A stretch of DNA of 34,505 bases from Oscillospiraceae bacterium (GTDB lineage Bacteria > Bacillota > Clostridia > Oscillospirales > Oscillospiraceae), in assembly GCA_031270395.1 (NCBI GenBank), contig JAISXU010000046.1, positions 1 to 34,505 on the forward strand. The letters are read 5' to 3'. How positions within the stretch are numbered: position 1 is the first letter of the stretch; each line of letters begins with the position of its first letter. Below the pieces are notes generated by a model. It made no database searches. It had not been told where the DNA came from and saw only the letters and a program-made list of their open reading frames with translations. The position numbers were made by a program, and so were the translations under genes. Of this stretch, positions 32,177 through 34,505 are shown one piece after another.

Positions 32177-32357
32177 CTTTTCGCCTATGGCGAAAAGAAT
32201 TTTTGCGAAAGAGTGCGCCCCGTGCGACGGAGCAAAAATTCTTATATCTCCGTCAGCAGATGGAATTCATTTCCATCTGCTGACACTCTGCGAGCCGCGC
32301 ACGGCGAGATCCAACCCTCGTACCTCGTTTGTTACGGCTCAAGCCGTGACAAACGAG
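32177..32357 (+). repeat. Structured repeat element R1 between ntpG (subunit F) and ntpA
   Basis: Four hairpins: CTTTTCGCC/GGCGAAAAG (32177-32197), AATTTTTGC/GCAAAAATT (32198-32240), GTCAGCAGATGGAA/TTCCATCTGCTGAC with loop TTCAT (32252-32284), and CTCGTTTGTTACGGCT with a 2-nt loop and its complement (32324-32357). Linkers GAGTGCGCCCCGTGCGACGG and ACACTCTGCGAGC are nearly identical to R2. The element ends one base before the stop codon of the F subunit gene. Confidence 0.85.
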
Positions 32358-32358
32358 A

Positions 32359-32673
32359 TTATAGTATATCCGCGCCCACCGCACGCTTCACCGCGTCGTG
32401 GAGCGCCGTCAGACCGAGCCCCTGCGAGCCGTCCCTGCCCGGAATCAGTATAATGGCGGGCGTAGTCTTATCGTTAAATCCGGATATTTCCGCCGCGAGC
32501 GTCTGCGCGACGCCCTCCTCGATATATATGACGGCGTAGTTCTCCTCGGGCTGCGTTATTTTGCGCAGCGAGGCGCGCGCCTCATCGCCGTCCGACACGG
32601 GGTATATGTCGAGCCCCAGCGCCTTGAACCCGAGGACTGTGTCCGCCCCGCCCATCACCGCAATCTTATACAA
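32359..32673 (-). CDS. ntpG: V-type ATP synthase subunit F
   Basis: A 104-aa subunit of the central stalk (ntpG in Enterococcus naming, atpF in others). I start at TTG 32673, with AAAGAGGT about 9 nt upstream; the protein then begins YKIAVMGGADTVLGFKALGL, the family N-terminus, continues through YAVIYIEEGVAQTL and PAIILIPG, and has normal length. It is the first V-ATPase gene here: subunits I, K, E and C, which usually precede F in Bacillota, are not in the 1.8 kb available upstream. No confident promoter is visible between this gene and the exported protein upstream. Confidence 0.93.
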   Translation of the reverse strand: MYKIAVMGGADTVLGFKALGLDIYPVSDGDEARASLRKITQPEENYAVIYIEEGVAQTLAAEISGFNDKTTPAIILIPGRDGSQGLGLTALHDAVKRAVGADIL

Positions 32674-32732
32674 AATCTGAATACCTCTTTCCATCCCAAT
32701 CATTATCTGCACCGCGCAACCGTTTCTTCCGA

Positions 32733-32786
32733 CCTTTTCGCCTTAGTCGAAAAAAAATTTTACAAATGAGTGCGGGATACGGTGCA
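32733..32786 (+). repeat. Truncated and decayed copy of the R1/R2 repeat (R4)
   Basis: CCTTTTCGCC, then TCGAAAA and GAGTGCGGGATACGG, follow the order of the first hairpin and first linker of R1 and R2, in the same orientation, but pairing is eroded and hairpins 3 and 4 are absent. It lies just upstream of the subunit F gene. Confidence 0.55.
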
Positions 32787-32888
32787 AGTAAACAATAAAT
32801 GCAAAATCTTAATCTATTTTTCTCAATACTGGCGCTTCACTGGCGAGCAGCGGATCACGGTCCCCGGACAGGAGAATTATGGACGCAC

Positions 32889-33644
32889 TCAGTCCGGCGG
32901 TGGTATTATAGGCGTGTTCCCCGTCCACGTCTCAGCGCCCAATCTGGGCGACTGCCACCATGAAAAACTTCTTTTAATCAAATCGGCAGAAAGCTGCACA
33001 AGCAAATCTTCACTTTCATCACTCACCGACAAGCGATATTGGCTTATGACGGTTTCTTTTTCTTCATTCAACGAGTCAATCAATGCGACAAAGTCCCGTA
33101 CCGTGCGATTCGCTGCGTCAATATCAAAAAACTGGCTGAGTTCAATGGAAACGAACTTCCCCCCAAACTCCGAATCGGTCACGTCAATCAATTGAATATC
33201 GGCTCCAAGCACCGTCAGCGCGCCGCGCAATACTTCCTCCGTATCTGCGGCGAATACCGCATTCTCATCGACCTTGAGTCCGAATTCCGGAGTATCCATG
33301 ACATGCTTCAATGTCTCATCATGAATAGTATCGCCCAATGTGTCGATAATATATATGTTTAATGTGTCCGCAGCTCTTAAAATCCGGACAGTATCGCGTA
33401 CCGCCCGGTACGCGATCATATCTTCAGGCGTACCTTTACCCGTACCCTCAGATTCAACAGTCACTGACAAAATACCATCGGAGAGCGATACGTCTGATAC
33501 CGCGATTCCCTGTGATCTCAGCTTTTGTTCGACTGTATATGCCACATCGATTGCAACCGTTTTCGTGTTACTCAACAATATGCCGGCACATATTGTAATT
33601 GGCAATGCAACGGCGGAGAAAAGAAAGATAAACCTTTTTTTCAT
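32889..33644 (-). CDS. Membrane-anchored or exported protein of unknown function
   Basis: A 251-aa protein. I start at the ATG of MKKRFIFLF because GAGGGTG lies about 9 nt upstream; an in-frame ATG 10 codons earlier has no site. Residues 1-25 are a hydrophobic signal or anchor without a lipobox cysteine in the right place. The remainder is mixed alpha/beta, acidic, with DVSLSDGILSVTVES, AYRAVRDTVRIL and a similar RTVRDFVALIDSL later, which suggests two related halves. It ends in a Trp/Pro-rich tail. I do not recognise a family. It lies 26 nt after the next exported gene and probably shares its transcript. Base use is more AT-rich than in the V-ATPase genes. Confidence 0.75.
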   Translation of the reverse strand: MKKRFIFLFSAVALPITICAGILLSNTKTVAIDVAYTVEQKLRSQGIAVSDVSLSDGILSVTVESEGTGKGTPEDMIAYRAVRDTVRILRAADTLNIYIIDTLGDTIHDETLKHVMDTPEFGLKVDENAVFAADTEEVLRGALTVLGADIQLIDVTDSEFGGKFVSIELSQFFDIDAANRTVRDFVALIDSLNEEKETVISQYRLSVSDESEDLLVQLSADLIKRSFSWWQSPRLGAETWTGNTPIIPPPD

Positions 33645-33670
33645 GTCAAACACCCTCTTAAGCTTAATAT

Positions 33671-34321
33671 TCACGGACCGTACGTTGTATACGAAGCGTA
33701 ATTACCTTGAATGGTAACATGATACGGACTATCCGCAAACGGCGGCGTATTATTAGACACCCAAGACGTCCCTGAATCACGGGTGGAAACGCTAGAGTAC
33801 TCGAACGGCCCCATTTGCGTACCACTTACATGGATTTCACTCGCTGCTTGAACATTTGCATACTGGGTTAATGCATAGCCTCCCATGTTCGTACCATTAA
33901 TATAGGCGTACCACTTATACCCAGTTGTAGTACTGGGTTCAAATTGCACACGATACGGAATTGTTACATTTAACCCATGTATCCCATATTCGTCAATTCC
34001 ATAACCAGATGGCAAATTGTGCTCGACATAGGCTTTAAACTGAGCATACCCAGGATAGTATCGAATTCCGGTTTGAACCCAATAGCCGTCAGAAGTATAA
34101 TTCGAAACCCACGTTGATTCACCGCCAGAACTTAATGTCGGGAAACTTGAAGGCGTCATTATATATGCCGATATCCCCGTATACGTAAAATCCGGCTTGT
34201 ACATCCCGGCATACCAGTTTGCCGAACTGTTCGGTATAGTAAAGGCGGTACACGCTGCAATTACTAAGATCGTCGCCGCGATCTTTCTGATAAGGCGATT
34301 GAAGATAAATTGCTTTTTCAT
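33671..34321 (-). CDS. Secreted aromatic-rich protein of unknown function
   Basis: A 216-aa exported protein starting MKKQFIFNRLIRK, with AAAGGA about 12 nt before the ATG. Residues 1-34 are a signal peptide ending near NSSA. The mature part is rich in Tyr, Trp, Ser, Thr and Gly, with no cysteine seen in the mature chain, and has a beta-sandwich feel: STWVSNYTSDGYWVQTGIRYY, IPYRVQFEPSTTTGYKWYAY and INGTNMGGYAL. It loosely resembles small secreted actinobacterial proteins with VQxG and WYAYING blocks, but I cannot name a family. The gene is first in a two-gene unit behind a sigma-A promoter and is clearly more AT-rich than the window average. Confidence 0.78.
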   Translation of the reverse strand: MKKQFIFNRLIRKIAATILVIAACTAFTIPNSSANWYAGMYKPDFTYTGISAYIMTPSSFPTLSSGGESTWVSNYTSDGYWVQTGIRYYPGYAQFKAYVEHNLPSGYGIDEYGIHGLNVTIPYRVQFEPSTTTGYKWYAYINGTNMGGYALTQYANVQAASEIHVSGTQMGPFEYSSVSTRDSGTSWVSNNTPPFADSPYHVTIQGNYASYTTYGP

Positions 34322-34342
34322 GTTATGACCATTCCTTTCGAG

Positions 34343-34373
34343 GCACCAACGAGGTATGAAACCTAGATGGTGC
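34343..34373 (-). other. Hairpin in the leader before the secreted-protein start
   Basis: GCACCA (34373-34368) pairs with TGGTGC (34348-34343) on the minus strand and encloses an AGGT/ACCT inner stem. It lies about 10 nt before the AAAGGA ribosome-binding site, so it could influence translation of the downstream secreted protein. Confidence 0.5.
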
Positions 34374-34469
34374 GATATATTGATGTGCTGTGGTATACTG
34401 CGAGTTGGAGGCGCGGGCATACTACAGAGCACGTGGAGGTAGGTGGTGCGCGGTTTGCGTGAGCCCGCC

Positions 34470-34498
34470 ATGATATAAGTCGCCGGACACCCTTTCAA
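34470..34498 (-). promoter_or_regulatory. Sigma-A promoter of the two exported-protein genes
   Basis: On the minus strand TTGAAA (34498-34493) and TATCAT (34475-34470) are 17 bp apart. The -10 is identical to that of the riboswitch promoter at 19937. Transcription would begin near 34463, giving a leader of about 140 nt. Confidence 0.65.
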
Positions 34499-34505
34499 GC
34501 ACCAA

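Noticed and set aside
32674-32888. Promoter for the V-ATPase cluster upstream of subunit F
   Set aside because: Several TTG-like and AT-rich hexamers occur, but none has both a good -35 and -10 at 17 bp; I leave the transcription start open.

Overview
The window looks like chromosomal DNA of a fairly GC-rich, S-layer-bearing Clostridia-type Bacillota. The evidence is a Firmicute-style fmt-rsmB-rlmN-prpC-prkC-rsgA operon, three proteins with SLH (S-layer homology) domains, a V-type ATPase, strong Shine-Dalgarno sites and sigma-A-type promoters. No tRNA, rRNA, CRISPR array, transposase or phage gene is visible. Several genes use TTG or GTG starts that are fixed by good ribosome-binding sites.

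Layout, left to right. (1) 128-3129, minus strand: an SLH-anchored trypsin-like protease, preceded by a Nox-type flavin NADH oxidase with its own extended -10 promoter. (2) 3284-10284, minus strand: a compact operon read fmt, rsmB, rlmN, prpC, prkC, rsgA, with 4-nt and 1-nt overlaps between its first four genes. It couples initiator tRNA formylation and rRNA methylation to the PASTA kinase/PP2C phosphatase pair and a ribosome-assembly GTPase. (3) 10729-19965, minus strand: a regulated surface-protein unit. A promoter at about 19950 drives a long structured leader with a cobalamin riboswitch and a terminator expression platform. Then come a 326-aa secreted protein ending in a DUF4430-like (transcobalamin C-terminal-like) domain and a 2435-aa giant with GLUG repeats, two DUF4430-like segments and three C-terminal SLH domains, closed by a strong terminator. 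(4) 20268-27985, plus strand: a 2235-aa SLH protein with about a dozen BIG2 Ig-like repeats, overlapping miaA. (5) 28108-32673, minus strand: V-ATPase subunits F, A, B and D only. (6) 32889-34321, minus strand: two exported proteins of unknown function behind a separate promoter, visibly more AT-rich.

The most interesting system is region 3. A B12 riboswitch controls an extracellular pair whose domains resemble the C-terminal domain of animal cobalamin carriers, which suggests cell-surface corrinoid capture. The second theme is structured dispersed repeats. Four-hairpin elements sit at the 3' ends of V-ATPase genes; their linkers and TTCAT loop are conserved while the stem sequences are rewritten with compensation. 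One of them separates the real ntpD tail from a diverged, still coding-like duplicate of the last 11 codons plus stop. Heptanucleotide microsatellites lie at the rsgA stop codon and inside the SLH region of the giant surface protein, where copy changes would shift the reading frame.
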